From NCBI RefSeq assembly GCF_013394695.1, contig NZ_CP058258.1, positions 206,001 through 270,000 on the forward strand: 64,000 nt of DNA, in the 5' to 3' direction. How positions within the stretch are numbered: position 1 is the stretch's first letter; every line of letters starts with the position of its first letter. Shown here piece by piece: positions 1 through 8,558 of the stretch. The stretch is from Streptococcus sp. oral taxon 061. Its GTDB lineage: Bacteria; Bacillota; Bacilli; Lactobacillales; Streptococcaceae. The notes beneath the pieces are model-generated. The model ran no database searches and had not been told where the DNA came from. It saw only the letters and a program-made list of their open reading frames with translations. Made by a program: the position numbers and the translations under genes.

Positions 1-1499
1 GATTTATGACTAACTTCTATGAAATGTTGACAGGAGGAAGTTATGAATCTCAGTTTATCCCTCACCTCTTTGTTCACAACTGGAGCTTAGCTGTTGAAGT
101 TCATTACTATATCTTGTGGGGCTTAGCAGTCTGGTTCTTGTCCAAACGAGCAAAAACAAGTGGACAACTACGAGGAATGATTTTCCTGCTTTCCTCAGCA
201 ACATTTATGATTAGCTTCCTTTCTATGTTTATTGGTAGCTTTATCGTTAGTTCCTACTCAACACTCTACTTCTCAACTTTGACTCATGTATTTCCGTTCT
301 TCTTAGGTAGTGTGCTTGCTACCGTAATTGGGGTTCGTCATGCAACGCCACTTCTTAAACGTTTGAATAGAAGCTTGGATTTGAAGCAGACTTTGCTAGT
401 CTTTGGGGCTGGTCTAGGAGTCTTGCTCTTATTGACTTTCTTTGTGAAATTCACTTATCTCTTTGCCTATTTACTTGGCTTCTTGTTAGCAAGTTTAGCT
501 ACACTTCTGATGATTGTTGCAGCACGACTTTTGCATGAGAAAACTCCGACAATCGAAGAACCAAAGATTATCGGTTTTTTAGCAGACACTAGCTATGCCG
601 TCTATCTTTTCCACTGGCCGTTTTATATTATTTTCTCTCAATTGGTGGGAAATATACTAGCAGTGATTCTAACGATTATCTTCACTTATCTTTTCGCAAC
701 CCTTTCTTTCTATGTGATTGAACCTTTGATTGCAGGGAAGTCCAGCAAACTCTTGCGAATGGCAGAAGAAATTCCTCACATCAAGCCAATCTTTGCTGGT
801 AGTGTTGGAGTTCTTAGTTTGATTACCTTGGTCGTGATACTGATAGCTCCACAAGTAGGTGCTTTTGAAACGGATTTGATGGTTACTGGTCTCAATCAAG
901 CCCAAACTAATATTACTCGAACAAAAACTATGGCCGATCAAGCAGAAGCAAGTCGTTACAATATAGCTGACGGTGTATCCATCATCGGAGATTCTGTCAC
1001 CTTGCGTGCTTCAGATGGACTGAAAGAAATCTTACCAGATGCTCAGATTGATGGTCAAGTCAGTCGAAATACCAAACAAGCAAATGCATTGATGCTGAAT
1101 TACAGTCAGAATAAAGCCTTGCCTAAAATTGTAGTCATCGCGACTGGTGTTAATAATCCTGAAGATTATAAGGCTGATTTGGATCTACTGATAACAAATC
1201 TACCTAAGGGACATCAGCTTGTCCTTGTAACTCCATACGAGGGTGATACAACGCAGGAAACGCAACCTTACGTAGAACAGTATGCAAGCTATGCGCGTGA
1301 ATTGGCACAAAAGTATCCATATATTGCACTTGCAGATTGGAATCAAGTCGCCAAAGATCATCCAGATATTTGGAAAGGGACAGACCGAGTTCACTTCGGT
1401 AGTGATACCACTAAGCAGGATGAAGGCGCTAAACTTTATGCAGAAACTATTAATAATGCCGTTAAAGCTCTGGCAGACAAACCTGTCAAATCAAAATAA
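1..1499 (+). CDS. OatA/Adr-like peptidoglycan O-acetyltransferase, 5' truncated by window edge
   Basis: The reading frame is open at the window's left edge, so the ATG at 6 is probably internal; about 498 codons are visible. The first ~290 residues are multi-pass membrane helices of acyltransferase family 3, with the family's WSLAVE motif and a YLFHWP segment. The last ~190 residues form an extracellular SGNH hydrolase-type domain: GDSV (about residue 328), GVNN (block III-like) and DRVHF near residue 460. Such two-part proteins O-acetylate muramic acid in peptidoglycan and give lysozyme and beta-lactam tolerance (pneumococcal Adr, staphylococcal OatA). That substrate is inferred from the family. 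Its 3' terminator hairpin is interrupted by the IS element that follows. Confidence 0.85.
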   Translation, partial: FMTNFYEMLTGGSYESQFIPHLFVHNWSLAVEVHYYILWGLAVWFLSKRAKTSGQLRGMIFLLSSATFMISFLSMFIGSFIVSSYSTLYFSTLTHVFPFFLGSVLATVIGVRHATPLLKRLNRSLDLKQTLLVFGAGLGVLLLLTFFVKFTYLFAYLLGFLLASLATLLMIVAARLLHEKTPTIEEPKIIGFLADTSYAVYLFHWPFYIIFSQLVGNILAVILTIIFTYLFATLSFYVIEPLIAGKSSKLLRMAEEIPHIKPIFAGSVGVLSLITLVVILIAPQVGAFETDLMVTGLNQAQTNITRTKTMADQAEASRYNIADGVSIIGDSVTLRASDGLKEILPDAQIDGQVSRNTKQANALMLNYSQNKALPKIVVIATGVNNPEDYKADLDLLITNLPKGHQLVLVTPYEGDTTQETQPYVEQYASYARELAQKYPYIALADWNQVAKDHPDIWKGTDRVHFGSDTTKQDEGAKLYAETINNAVKALADKPVKSK

Positions 1500-1504
1500 T
1501 CAAT

Positions 1505-1518
1505 AAAAAGTAGAGATA
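1505..1518 (+). terminator. left arm of the acyltransferase terminator, split by an IS insertion
   Basis: AAAAAGTAGAGAT here is exactly complementary to ATCTCTACTTTTT just right of the IS (2960-2972). Removing the IS and one copy of the AAT duplication gives a 13-bp stem with a 3-nt loop followed by T residues, which is an intrinsic terminator. In the present chromosome the two arms are 1.4 kb apart. Confidence 0.8.
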
Positions 1519-1530
1519 GAATTGAACTGC

Positions 1531-1570
1531 ACCCCAAAAGTTAGACAGGAAAAAATCTAACTTTTGGGGT
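1531..1570 (+). repeat. 15-bp perfect inverted repeat overlapping IS left end and orfA ribosome site
   Basis: The arm 1531-1545 pairs perfectly with 1556-1570 across a 10-nt loop. The right arm ends in GGGGT, the only Shine-Dalgarno-like stretch before the orfA ATG at 1579. In a transcript reading in from outside, this stem would hide the ribosome site, a known way for insertion sequences to avoid activation by read-through. Confidence 0.75.
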
Positions 1571-1578
1571 GTTTTATT

Positions 1579-2097
1579 ATGAAATTAACTTATGAAGATA
1601 AAGTTCGGATCTATGAACTCAAAAAGCAAGGAGAGAGCTTTAGAAAGCTTTCAAATCAATTTGGGATAAATATTTCTAATCTTCAGTACATGATTAAATT
1701 GATTGATCGTTATGGGATAAAAATCGTCAAAAAAGGAAAGAATTGTTACTATTCTCCTGAACTAAAACAAGAGATCATTGATAAAGTTCTTCTTGAAGGT
1801 CGTTCACAAATTAGGGTGTCTCTGGATTATGCTCTTCCAAGTAGTGGATTACTTTCGAATTGGCTGGCACAATACAAGAAAAACGGGTATACTATTGTTG
1901 AGAAAATAAGAGGGAGACCACCTAAAATGGGACGTAAGTCAAAGAAGAAACCTGAAGAGATGACAGAGTTAGAACGTCTTCAAGCAGAAAATGAATACCT
2001 GAGAGCGGAGAATGCTGTTCTAAAAAAGTTGAGAGAACTCCGATTGAGGGACGAAAAAGAGCAAGAAGAAAAACGGAAATTGTCCGAGGATTGGTAA
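1579..2097 (+). CDS. IS3-family transposase OrfA (DNA-binding subunit)
   Basis: This 172-aa protein supplies the helix-turn-helix DNA-binding half of an IS3-family transposase. The N-terminal ~55 residues and a second repeat around residues 55-105 look like paired HTH units of the IS150 type. A basic segment ([14 protein letters not shown]) follows, then a leucine-zipper-like stretch ([21 protein letters not shown]). The ATG at 1579 is preferred over an upstream TTG because it follows the GGGGT site. A slippery A AAA AAG at 2022-2028 in the correct phase should let a fraction of ribosomes shift into orfB. Unshifted product would bind the IS ends and may act as a regulator. Confidence 0.9.
   Translation: MKLTYEDKVRIYELKKQGESFRKLSNQFGINISNLQYMIKLIDRYGIKIVKKGKNCYYSPELKQEIIDKVLLEGRSQIRVSLDYALPSSGLLSNWLAQYKKNGYTIVEKIRGRPPKMGRKSKKKPEEMTELERLQAENEYLRAENAVLKKLRELRLRDEKEQEEKRKLSEDW
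2022..2028 (+). other. programmed -1 frameshift slippery site (A AAA AAG) of the IS
   Basis: The heptamer AAAAAAG sits with its AAA and AAG in the orfA frame, the canonical X XXY YYZ phase. After a -1 slip, the orfB frame is open from here through to 2927, giving an OrfAB fusion of about 448 residues. This is the known expression mode of IS3/IS150-type transposases. Confidence 0.85.
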
Positions 2098-2927
2098 CAG
2101 AGTTTTCTTTAGAGATTCTTCTAAAGATTATTAAGCTTGCCCGTTCAACTTATTATTATCATTTAAAACAGCTCGATCAAAACGATAAAGATTATGATGT
2201 TAAAGTTGAAATTCAAGCTATTTTTACTGAGCATAAAGGGAATTACGGCTATCGTCGAATGACTCTTGAATTGAGGAATCGTGGTTTTGTAGTGAATCAT
2301 AAGAAGGTGCAACGTCTAATGAAGGTCCTTGGTTTAAGTGCTCGAATTCGTCGTAAACGGAAGTATTCTTCATACCAAGGAGAGATTGGCAAGAAAGCAG
2401 ACAATCTTATTCAACGTCAATTTGAAGCAACCAAACCAATGCAAAAGTGCTACACAGATGTGACAGAATTTACCATTCCAGCAAGCAGTCAAAAGCTTTA
2501 TTTATCACCAGTTTTAGATGGCTTTAACAGCGAAATTATCTCCTACAATCTTTCTACTTCACCGAACTTAGTACAAATGAAAGCTATGCTAGAACAAGCC
2601 TTTACAGAGAACCATTACGAAAATACAATTCTCCATAGTGACCAAGGATGGCAATACCAACACGATTTCTATCATCATTTTTTAAAGAATAAGGGAATCC
2701 AACCATCTATGTCACGTAAGGGAAATAGCCCAGATAACGGTATGATGGAATCTTTCTTTGGCATTCTTAAGTCTGAAATGTTTTATGGTTATGAGAATAC
2801 GTTTCAGTCACTTGAGCACTTGGAACAAGCTATTGTAGACTATATTGATTACTACAACAACAAACGAATTAAGGTAAAACTAAAAGGACTTAGTCCTGTA
2901 CAATACAGAACTAAATCCTTTGGGTAA
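2091..2927 (+). CDS. IS3-family transposase OrfB (DDE integrase core)
   Basis: This rve-type integrase core catalyses strand transfer of the IS. The catalytic triad is visible as D123 (DVTEF), D184 (HSDQGW) and E220 (NGMMESFFG) with 35 residues between D184 and E220, numbering from the TTG at 2091. An HTH_21-like region (residues ~35-90, [14 protein letters not shown]) precedes it. There is no good start or ribosome site of its own. The frame overlaps orfA by 7 nt and is open upstream to the slippery site, so the real product is most likely the OrfAB frameshift fusion. No disabling mutation is visible. Confidence 0.92.
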   Translation: MVTEFSLEILLKIIKLARSTYYYHLKQLDQNDKDYDVKVEIQAIFTEHKGNYGYRRMTLELRNRGFVVNHKKVQRLMKVLGLSARIRRKRKYSSYQGEIGKKADNLIQRQFEATKPMQKCYTDVTEFTIPASSQKLYLSPVLDGFNSEIISYNLSTSPNLVQMKAMLEQAFTENHYENTILHSDQGWQYQHDFYHHFLKNKGIQPSMSRKGNSPDNGMMESFFGILKSEMFYGYENTFQSLEHLEQAIVDYIDYYNNKRIKVKLKGLSPVQYRTKSFG

Positions 2928-3055
2928 ATTAATTGTCTAACTTTTTGGGGGCAGTACAAATCTCTACTTTTTTGCTTTAAACAGGATTGGGAAAAACTTG
3001 CCAAATTGTCAGAATTATGAGAAAATAGGAGCAGTCAAAAAATGGAGGGAATACA

Positions 3056-3397
3056 ATGAGAGAAGACATCAAGATTAATGACCGTGCTCTAGCATTGGAA
3101 GACCAAATCATTGAAGTGCTCGAAAAAGTTTATGATACAGATGTAGAGCTAGATGTATACAACCTTGGATTGATTTATGAGATTCATTTAGATGAGGCTG
3201 GACTTTGTACGATTGTCATGACCTTCACTGATACTGCCTGTGATTGTGCAGAAAGTTTGCCGATTGAGATCGTAGTAGGTTTAAAACAAATTGATGGCAT
3301 TGAAGATGTCAAGGTTGAAGTTACCTGGTCTCCGGCTTGGAAGATCACACGCATTAGTCGTTATGGACGCATAGCACTTGGACTGCCACCACGATAG
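3056..3397 (+). CDS. SufT/MIP18-like metal-sulfur cluster assembly factor (DUF59)
   Basis: A 113-aa, single-domain protein of the iron-sulfur assembly P (DUF59/PaaD-like) family, usual length about 100-110 aa. The signature region includes the VYDPE-equivalent DVYNLGLIYEI, the MTFTDTACDCAESLP segment with its reactive cysteines (DTxCxCA), and VTWSPAW near the C-terminus. These proteins help mature Fe-S enzymes. The neighbour ilvD encodes an Fe-S dehydratase, which fits but does not prove a link. A GGAGG ribosome site stands 8 nt upstream. The convergent ilvD shares a bidirectional terminator with it. Confidence 0.88.
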   Translation: MREDIKINDRALALEDQIIEVLEKVYDTDVELDVYNLGLIYEIHLDEAGLCTIVMTFTDTACDCAESLPIEIVVGLKQIDGIEDVKVEVTWSPAWKITRISRYGRIALGLPPR

Positions 3398-3418
3398 TTA
3401 TCTATTTTGAAATTACAA

Positions 3419-3445
3419 AAAAGCAAGCCATAAGGGCTTGCTTTT
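3419..3445. terminator. bidirectional intrinsic terminator between the sufT-like gene and ilvD
   Basis: An 11-bp stem (AAAAGCAAGCC / GGCTTGCTTTT) with a 5-nt loop is flanked by A and T tracts on both sides. It can stop transcription of both convergent genes. Confidence 0.88.
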
Positions 3446-3452
3446 GATTTGC

Positions 3453-5156
3453 TTATTTTTTACCAGATTGTTCCATATTCCAGAAGTCTGTAACGGCACC
3501 ACGTGATGCAGAAGATACGGTATGGGCATACTTACCGAGGACACCACGGCTATAGAGTGGTGGTAAGGTTGTTTCTGCCTTACGTTTTTTAAGTTCATCA
3601 TCAGATACAGCCATGGAAATTTCTTTAGTATCTTGGTCAACAGTGACGATATCACCTGTACGGAGGTAGGCGATTGGTCCACCATCCTGTGCTTCAGGAG
3701 CGATATGTCCAACAACCAGACCATAAGTACCACCAGAGAAGCGTCCGTCTGTCAAGAGAGCAACCTTGTCTCCTTGACCTTTACCAACAATCATTGATGA
3801 AAGTGAGAGCATCTCAGGCATACCAGGACCACCCTTAGGACCAACAAAACGAACAACGACAACATCGCCATCAACGATTTCATCAGACAAGACAGCTTGG
3901 ATAGCATCTTCTTCAGAATCAAATACCTTGGCTGGACCAACGTGACGACGAACTTTCACACCTGATACCTTGGCTACCGCACCGTCAGGAGCAAGATTAC
4001 CGTTCAAGATGATAAGCGGACCATCTGCACGTTTAGGATTTTCAAGTGGCATAATGACTTTTTGCCCTGGTGTCAAATCTGCAAAGTCAGCTAAGTTTTC
4101 AGCAACAGTCTTACCAGTACATGTGATACGGTCTCCGTGAAGGAATCCATTTGCCAACAAGTACTTCATAACCGCTGGTACACCACCAACTTCGTAGAGG
4201 TCTTGGAAGACATACTGCCCAGAAGGTTTCAGGTCGGCCAAGTGAGGCACACGCTCTTGGATGGTATTGAAGTCCTCAAGTGACAAGTCAACATTAGCCG
4301 CATGGGCAATGGCGAGCAAGTGAAGAGTAGCATTTGTAGAACCACCGAGAGCCATAGTAACTGTAATGGCATCTTCAAAGGCTTCGCGAGTTAAGATATC
4401 AGATGGTTTGATCCCAAGTTCAAGCATTTTGACAACGGCGCGTCCAGCTGCTTCGATATCTTCTTTCTTATCAGCAGACTCTGCGGGGTGCGAAGAAGAG
4501 CCTGGCAAACTCATACCCAAAACTTCGATAGCAGTAGCCATGGTGTTGGCAGTATACATACCACCACAACCACCAGGGCCAGGGCAGGCATTACATTCGA
4601 GGCGTTTGACATCTTCAGCCGTCATATCACCGTGGTTCCATTTTCCGATTCCTTCAAATACAGAAACCAAGTCGATGTCTTTGCCATCTAGTTTTCCAGG
4701 GGCGATAGTACCACCGTAGGCGAAAATAGCTGGGATATTCATATTGGCAATGGCAATCATAGAACCAGGCATGTTCTTGTCGCAACCACCGATAGCTACA
4801 AAGGCATCTACGTTGTGGCCACCCATAGCAGCTTCGATAGAGTCCGCAATAATATCACGAGATGTCAAAGAGAAACGCATACCAGGCGTTCCCATAGCAA
4901 TCCCATCAGCTACCGTAATGGTTCCAAATTGAACCGGCCAAGCACCAGCTGATTTGACACCTTCTTTTGCAAGCTTACCAAAGTCATGCAAGTGAATATT
5001 ACATGGAGTGTTTTCTGCCCAGGTTGAAATGACCCCTACAATCGGTGTTTCAAAGTCTTTATCTGTCATCCCGGTTGCTCGCATCATGGCACGGTTTGGT
5101 GATTTAACCATGCTATCATAAATGCTGCTGCGGTGACGTTTATCTAATTCTGTCAT
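3453..5156 (-). CDS. ilvD: dihydroxy-acid dehydratase
   Basis: IlvD converts 2,3-dihydroxy-3-methylbutanoate and its isoleucine-branch homologue to the 2-oxo acids, the third common step of valine/isoleucine synthesis. The 567-aa length is typical. Fe-S ligand candidates are C52 (TPCNIH), C125 (GGCDKN) and C199 ([14 protein letters not shown]). No ilvBNC or ilvA genes adjoin it, so ilvD stands alone, as in other mitis-group streptococci. The ATG follows a CAGGAGGGAC ribosome site by 6-7 nt. The leader is short (about 25 nt), which leaves no room for a T-box or peptide attenuator. Confidence 0.97.
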   Translation of the reverse strand: MTELDKRHRSSIYDSMVKSPNRAMMRATGMTDKDFETPIVGVISTWAENTPCNIHLHDFGKLAKEGVKSAGAWPVQFGTITVADGIAMGTPGMRFSLTSRDIIADSIEAAMGGHNVDAFVAIGGCDKNMPGSMIAIANMNIPAIFAYGGTIAPGKLDGKDIDLVSVFEGIGKWNHGDMTAEDVKRLECNACPGPGGCGGMYTANTMATAIEVLGMSLPGSSSHPAESADKKEDIEAAGRAVVKMLELGIKPSDILTREAFEDAITVTMALGGSTNATLHLLAIAHAANVDLSLEDFNTIQERVPHLADLKPSGQYVFQDLYEVGGVPAVMKYLLANGFLHGDRITCTGKTVAENLADFADLTPGQKVIMPLENPKRADGPLIILNGNLAPDGAVAKVSGVKVRRHVGPAKVFDSEEDAIQAVLSDEIVDGDVVVVRFVGPKGGPGMPEMLSLSSMIVGKGQGDKVALLTDGRFSGGTYGLVVGHIAPEAQDGGPIAYLRTGDIVTVDQDTKEISMAVSDDELKKRKAETTLPPLYSRGVLGKYAHTVSSASRGAVTDFWNMEQSGKK

Positions 5157-5184
5157 TCAAGTCCCTCCTGTTTCAGTTTGTTCC

Positions 5185-5190
5185 ATTATA
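5185..5190 (-). promoter_or_regulatory. extended -10 promoter of ilvD
   Basis: On the minus strand TGCTATAAT fits an extended -10. The -35 region (near TGTTAT) is weak. The predicted start lies ~22 nt before the ilvD ribosome site. Confidence 0.6.
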
Positions 5191-5286
5191 GCACAATTTA
5201 CGCATGAATAACAGAAGAAAATTCTTGAATTTTCAGACAATTCAATAATGAACTATAAAAAAATTAATCTTTTTTTGTCAAGTAAC

Positions 5287-5315
5287 TTTACTTTACAAAA
5301 AAGTTTTGATATACT
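5287..5315 (+). promoter_or_regulatory. probable promoter of rpmF-rpmG
   Basis: TTTACT (5287-5292), a 17-nt spacer and TATACT (5310-5315) precede rpmF by about 57 nt. A poly-A/T-rich tract lies around and upstream of it. Confidence 0.5.
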
Positions 5316-5372
5316 ATTAAAGTTGATGAAAATCAAACCTAACTGAATTATATCTTAAAAGGAGAAAACAAA

Positions 5373-5555
5373 ATGGCAGTACCTGCACGTCGCACTTCAA
5401 AAGCGAAGAAAAACAAACGTCGTACACACTACAAAGTAACAGCTCCATCTGTAAACTTTGACGAAACTACTGGAGATTACTCACGTTCTCACCGCGTATC
5501 ACTTAAAGGATACTACAAAGGACGTAAGATCGCTAAAGCTGCATCAGCTGAATAA
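5373..5555 (+). CDS. rpmF: 50S ribosomal protein L32
   Basis: A 60-aa basic protein beginning [20 protein letters not shown], the L32 signature. The zinc-binding CxxC pairs found in some L32 proteins are absent, so this is the cysteine-free (C-) form. It is a structural part of the large subunit. AAAGGAG precedes the ATG by about 9 nt. rpmG follows after 15 nt, forming a two-gene operon ending in a strong terminator. Confidence 0.98.
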
Positions 5556-5570
5556 TAGAAGGGAGATACC

Positions 5571-5720
5571 ATGCGCGTAAATATTACACTTGAACACAAA
5601 GAATCTGGTGAACGCTTGTACCTTACTTCTAAAAACAAACGTAACACTCCAGACCGTCTTCAATTGAAGAAATACTCACCAAAACTTCGCAAACACGTTG
5701 TGTTTACAGAAGTGAAGTAA
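5571..5720 (+). CDS. rpmG: 50S ribosomal protein L33
   Basis: Reading from the ATG at 5571 (GAAGGGAG ribosome site) gives a 49-aa basic protein, [20 protein letters not shown]..., typical of L33. It carries no cysteines, so it is the zinc-independent C- form. Both L32 and L33 here are C-, meaning neither needs zinc. It is co-transcribed with rpmF. Confidence 0.96.
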
Positions 5721-5746
5721 GCATTCAATACGAATCAATACATAAG

Positions 5747-5785
5747 AAAAACGCTCTAGTCCTATTGCCTGGAGCGTTTTTGTCT
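5747..5785 (+). terminator. terminator of rpmF-rpmG
   Basis: AAAAACGCTC (5747-5756) pairs with GAGCGTTTTT (5772-5781), 10 bp, ending in a T run. Confidence 0.88.
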
Positions 5786-5850
5786 TGTTTTGAAATCACA
5801 TATCAATTTTATCAACTTGTTATTTATTTGATCAATGTACATTTTGGCAG

Positions 5851-5887
5851 AAAAAAGAATACAGGACGAACAAATTCCTGTATTCTT
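5851..5887 (-). terminator. terminator of the small minus-strand membrane gene
   Basis: A perfect 12-bp stem, AAGAATACAGGA (5855-5866) with TCCTGTATTCTT (5876-5887). Read on the minus strand it is followed by a T run (complement of 5851-5856), directly behind the stop of the 49-aa gene. Confidence 0.8.
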
Positions 5888-5895
5888 AAAATAAC

Positions 5896-6045
5896 TTAGA
5901 ACAGATATGATAATGAAATGACTAATAAGATTATAGTGCAAATTATTTTTACGATTTTTACATGTTGTTTGAACAATTTATCAGAGAAAAGGCTCAATAT
6001 AAGCACAACACAAAACAAAGTAGTTCTTAAAATAGAAATAGTCAT
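5896..6045 (-). CDS. 49-aa hydrophobic membrane peptide, unknown function
   Basis: The minus-strand ORF runs from an ATG at 6045 to a TAA at 5896. A good GAAAGGAG site stands about 8 nt upstream and a 12-bp-stem terminator follows the stop, so it has the signs of a real gene. The peptide has an N-terminal hydrophobic stretch (residues ~4-20), a basic middle (DKLFKQHVKIVK) and a second hydrophobic stretch (residues ~31-49), that is, a two-helix hairpin with a positively charged turn. I do not recognise the family. A type I toxin is conceivable, but no antisense RNA was identified. Confidence 0.6.
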   Translation of the reverse strand: MTISILRTTLFCVVLILSLFSDKLFKQHVKIVKIICTIILLVISLSYLF

Positions 6046-6231
6046 GGCTAGTACTCCTTTCGTTATTTTATAAAGCCAATAATTGATTTGAATAGTAATT
6101 ATTTAATCTGCAAAGATGTTGAACTTTTCTGAAACCCTCTTTGGTCATTAATCGGTATCTCTATCTATCTTTATTTTAGTACAAATATCATTATTAAACC
6201 AATAAATGTATTTATTTTTTACTGCTCCTAT

Positions 6232-6260
6232 TTTTGAGAGCGCTTGAAATATGTTATAAT
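6232..6260 (+). promoter_or_regulatory. extended -10 promoter of the DUF624/YesMN cluster
   Basis: TGTTATAAT (TATAAT at 6255-6260) is an extended -10. The region 6232-6237 (TTTTGA) sits at a 17-nt spacing. The GTG start of the first gene is 30 nt downstream. Confidence 0.65.
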
Positions 6261-6290
6261 AAAACTAGATTAATGTATAGGAGGCAAACC

Positions 6291-6905
6291 GTGGGAAATT
6301 TCATTGAGCTAGTCTTTCATCGTTTCTTTTTGGGGATGATTGCGACGGCTTATTTTTGGTTATTGACACTAGCAGGAGGAGTGGTCTTTGGTATAGCACC
6401 CGCTAGTGCAACTCTCATGAGTTTATATGCAGAACACGGTTATTCTTATCGTGCTTATCGTTTCAAGGAAGCATGGGCTTTATTTAAGAGCAATTTTGTA
6501 AAAAGCAATCTCAGTTTTTACACCTTTATAGGGATTGACTTCATCTTGATTTATGGCTTGTATCTGATGATTCAATTGCCAAACCAGACTATTATTCACT
6601 TGGCAGCAACCTTTCTAAATATCTTTTTAGTAGCCTTGGTATTTTTGGCCTATACGGTATCTTTAAAGTTGCAGGTTTACTTTGAATTATCCTATAAAAA
6701 CACCCTAAAGCTTGCCTTTATCGGAATTTTTATGAGTTTATCAGCAGTGGCCAAGGTTCTATTTGGTAGCGTCTTGTTAGCCATTATTGGTTTCTATATG
6801 CCGGCCCTCATCGCTTTTGTAGGTATTGGGATGTGGCATTTCTTTATTAGTGATTTATTGGAGCCTGTTTATGAAAGTATTCATGAAAAATTGGCAACCA
6901 AATAA
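6291..6905 (+). CDS. DUF624 (YesL-like) membrane protein
   Basis: From the GTG at 6291, 6 nt after a perfect AGGAGG, this is a 204-aa protein. A TTG-started extension to 6234 overlaps the promoter and is rejected. It has about five membrane helices and matches the DUF624/YesL family. YesL-type proteins regularly sit beside YesMN two-component systems and carbohydrate ABC transporters, but their biochemical role is unknown. Its 3' end overlaps the sensor kinase start by 35 nt, so the two are translationally linked. The same trio is found at the pneumococcal TCS07 locus. Confidence 0.8.
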   Translation: MGNFIELVFHRFFLGMIATAYFWLLTLAGGVVFGIAPASATLMSLYAEHGYSYRAYRFKEAWALFKSNFVKSNLSFYTFIGIDFILIYGLYLMIQLPNQTIIHLAATFLNIFLVALVFLAYTVSLKLQVYFELSYKNTLKLAFIGIFMSLSAVAKVLFGSVLLAIIGFYMPALIAFVGIGMWHFFISDLLEPVYESIHEKLATK

Positions 6906-8556
6906 GACCAAACAGTTTCGCCTCCACTCACTCCTAAGAATTTATAGTCTGGTAATGATTATCATCATTTCCTGCTTTGCTCTCTTGATTTCTTATGCAG
7001 ACTGGGATATGCGTGAAAGGGAAGCCAATCGTGTTGGCCAGCGTGTTCTCGCTCGAACAGTTGATGAGGTTGAATACTATTATCGAGAATCAACCCGCCT
7101 AGCTCAGGAATTGGTCGAGAATCAAGCCCGCATCGAAGGGATTTACAAATATTTTAGTCTCAGCACGCCGGATTATTTTTATTGGCAGTTAGAACGCAAG
7201 GCGTCGCCTTATATTTCTGTTTCCATTTATGAAAATATTGATGATATATACGTGCGAAACGATTTTGTAACGGGTGTGTCGATTGTTCTACAGGATTCAA
7301 CAGATGTATTTGTTTCCAAAAGAGGAAACCGAGGTGGACAGAAGATTCCAGCTGATAGCTTTAAACCGGACGCCAATAGTTTCGCTGTTCCAGTGTCTGA
7401 TCCCATATCGGACCAAGCTCTAGGGGTCATTTATATTTCCGTAGAACCAGAATTCCTCTATAAGGCGATTGACAATACTAGGGGAACAATTCCTGTAGCA
7501 GTAACTGTCATTGCACCATATGAAACAGATATGTTCTATATAGGGGCAAAAGGGACTAATGAATCTTGGTTAGTAGGAACAACAGCCCATGGTTATCAAG
7601 TTCGAGTAGCTGTACCAAAGGATTATGTTTGGAGTGGGACCTTAGCAAGTTCGACACTTATTTTAGGTTTGAGCGTCCTCTTTATCATCATTTTATATAT
7701 GACCTTAAGAAGGACCTTTTCTGACTATCAAAGTCAGGTTGTGGACTTGGTGGATTCCATTCAAGCCATTACTAAGGGAGAGCAGACCAAGAGAATCGAT
7801 ACAGATAAAAAGGATCAGGAGTTGCTTCTAATTGCTGAGTCGACAAATGATATGTTGGATCGACTGGAAAGTAACATTCACGATATTTATCAGCTGGAAC
7901 TCAATCAAAAAGATGCCAACATGCGAGCGCTACAAGCTCAGATTAATCCGCATTTCATGTATAATACTTTGGAATTTTTGCGGATGTATGCAGTTATGGA
8001 GAACCAAAATGAATTAGCAGATATCATCTATGAGTTCAGTAGTCTCCTGCGCAATAATATCTCTGACGAGCGAGAAACGACACTCAAACAAGAAGTGGAG
8101 TTTTGTCGGAAGTACAGTTATCTCTGTATGGTTCGCTATCCAAAATCCATTGCCTATGGATTTAAAATTGATCCTGAATTGGAAGAAATGCGTATTCCAA
8201 AGTTCACCCTCCAACCTTTAGTGGAAAATTATTTTGCCCATGGAGTTGATCATAAAAGAACAGATAATGTTATCAGTATCAAGGCTTTGAAACAAGATGG
8301 CTATGTCGAAATCTTGGTAACTGATAATGGCCGTGGAATGTCTGCTGAAAAACTAGCAGAAATCCAAGCTAAACTGTCTCAAAGAACCTTTGAACATACA
8401 GCAGATTATAGTAGGAAACGGCAGTCTATTGGGATTGTGAATATCCACGAACGTTTTGTGCTCTACTTTGGAGACCGCTATGATATTAGTGTTGAATCGG
8501 CTGAACAGGAAGGCGTTCACTATCGAATCACCATTCAGGACGAAGAGGAAGGATAA
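6871..8556 (+). CDS. YesM-type sensor histidine kinase (pneumococcal HK07-like)
   Basis: A 561-aa membrane kinase, started at the ATG at 6871 after ATTGGAG. Helix 1 spans about residues 22-43, a large extracellular sensor domain follows (to ~265), then helix 2 and a HAMP-like linker (~295-350). The His_kinase (PF06580) domain has the phospho-acceptor in INPHFMYN (H361), and an HATPase_c domain with LVENYFAHG (N box) and TDNGRGMS (G box). It should sense an extracellular cue and phosphorylate the regulator encoded 3 nt downstream. In pneumococcus the homologous system is linked to host N-glycan use; that ligand class is inference here, as no sugar genes adjoin. Confidence 0.9.
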   Translation: MKVFMKNWQPNKTKQFRLHSLLRIYSLVMIIIISCFALLISYADWDMREREANRVGQRVLARTVDEVEYYYRESTRLAQELVENQARIEGIYKYFSLSTPDYFYWQLERKASPYISVSIYENIDDIYVRNDFVTGVSIVLQDSTDVFVSKRGNRGGQKIPADSFKPDANSFAVPVSDPISDQALGVIYISVEPEFLYKAIDNTRGTIPVAVTVIAPYETDMFYIGAKGTNESWLVGTTAHGYQVRVAVPKDYVWSGTLASSTLILGLSVLFIIILYMTLRRTFSDYQSQVVDLVDSIQAITKGEQTKRIDTDKKDQELLLIAESTNDMLDRLESNIHDIYQLELNQKDANMRALQAQINPHFMYNTLEFLRMYAVMENQNELADIIYEFSSLLRNNISDERETTLKQEVEFCRKYSYLCMVRYPKSIAYGFKIDPELEEMRIPKFTLQPLVENYFAHGVDHKRTDNVISIKALKQDGYVEILVTDNGRGMSAEKLAEIQAKLSQRTFEHTADYSRKRQSIGIVNIHERFVLYFGDRYDISVESAEQEGVHYRITIQDEEEG

Positions 8557-8558
8557 AC

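Larger units (their letters stand above)
1523..2958 (+). mobile_element. complete IS3-family (IS150-group-like) insertion sequence, 1436 bp
   Basis: Imperfect terminal inverted repeats lie at 1523-1547 and 2934-2958 (22 of 25 bases match, ends TGaACTGC / TGtACTGC). A 3-bp direct repeat AAT flanks the element (1520-1522 and 2959-2961), which fits the IS3 family. Inside are orfA and orfB in relative -1 phase with an A6G slippery sequence, and a DD(35)E catalytic triad in OrfB. Both ORFs are intact, so the element looks recently inserted and potentially active. I do not assign an ISfinder name. Confidence 0.93.

Noticed and set aside
3413..3733. 106-aa minus-strand ORF overlapping the ilvD end
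   Set aside because: It is a frame-shadow of ilvD (3453-5156) with no ribosome site, and it runs through the terminator.
5157..5372. T-box or leader attenuator upstream of ilvD
   Set aside because: The extended -10 sits so near the start codon that the leader is only about 25 nt.
6234..6290. TTG-started extension of the DUF624 gene
   Set aside because: It covers the promoter, and the GTG at 6291 has a perfect AGGAGG.
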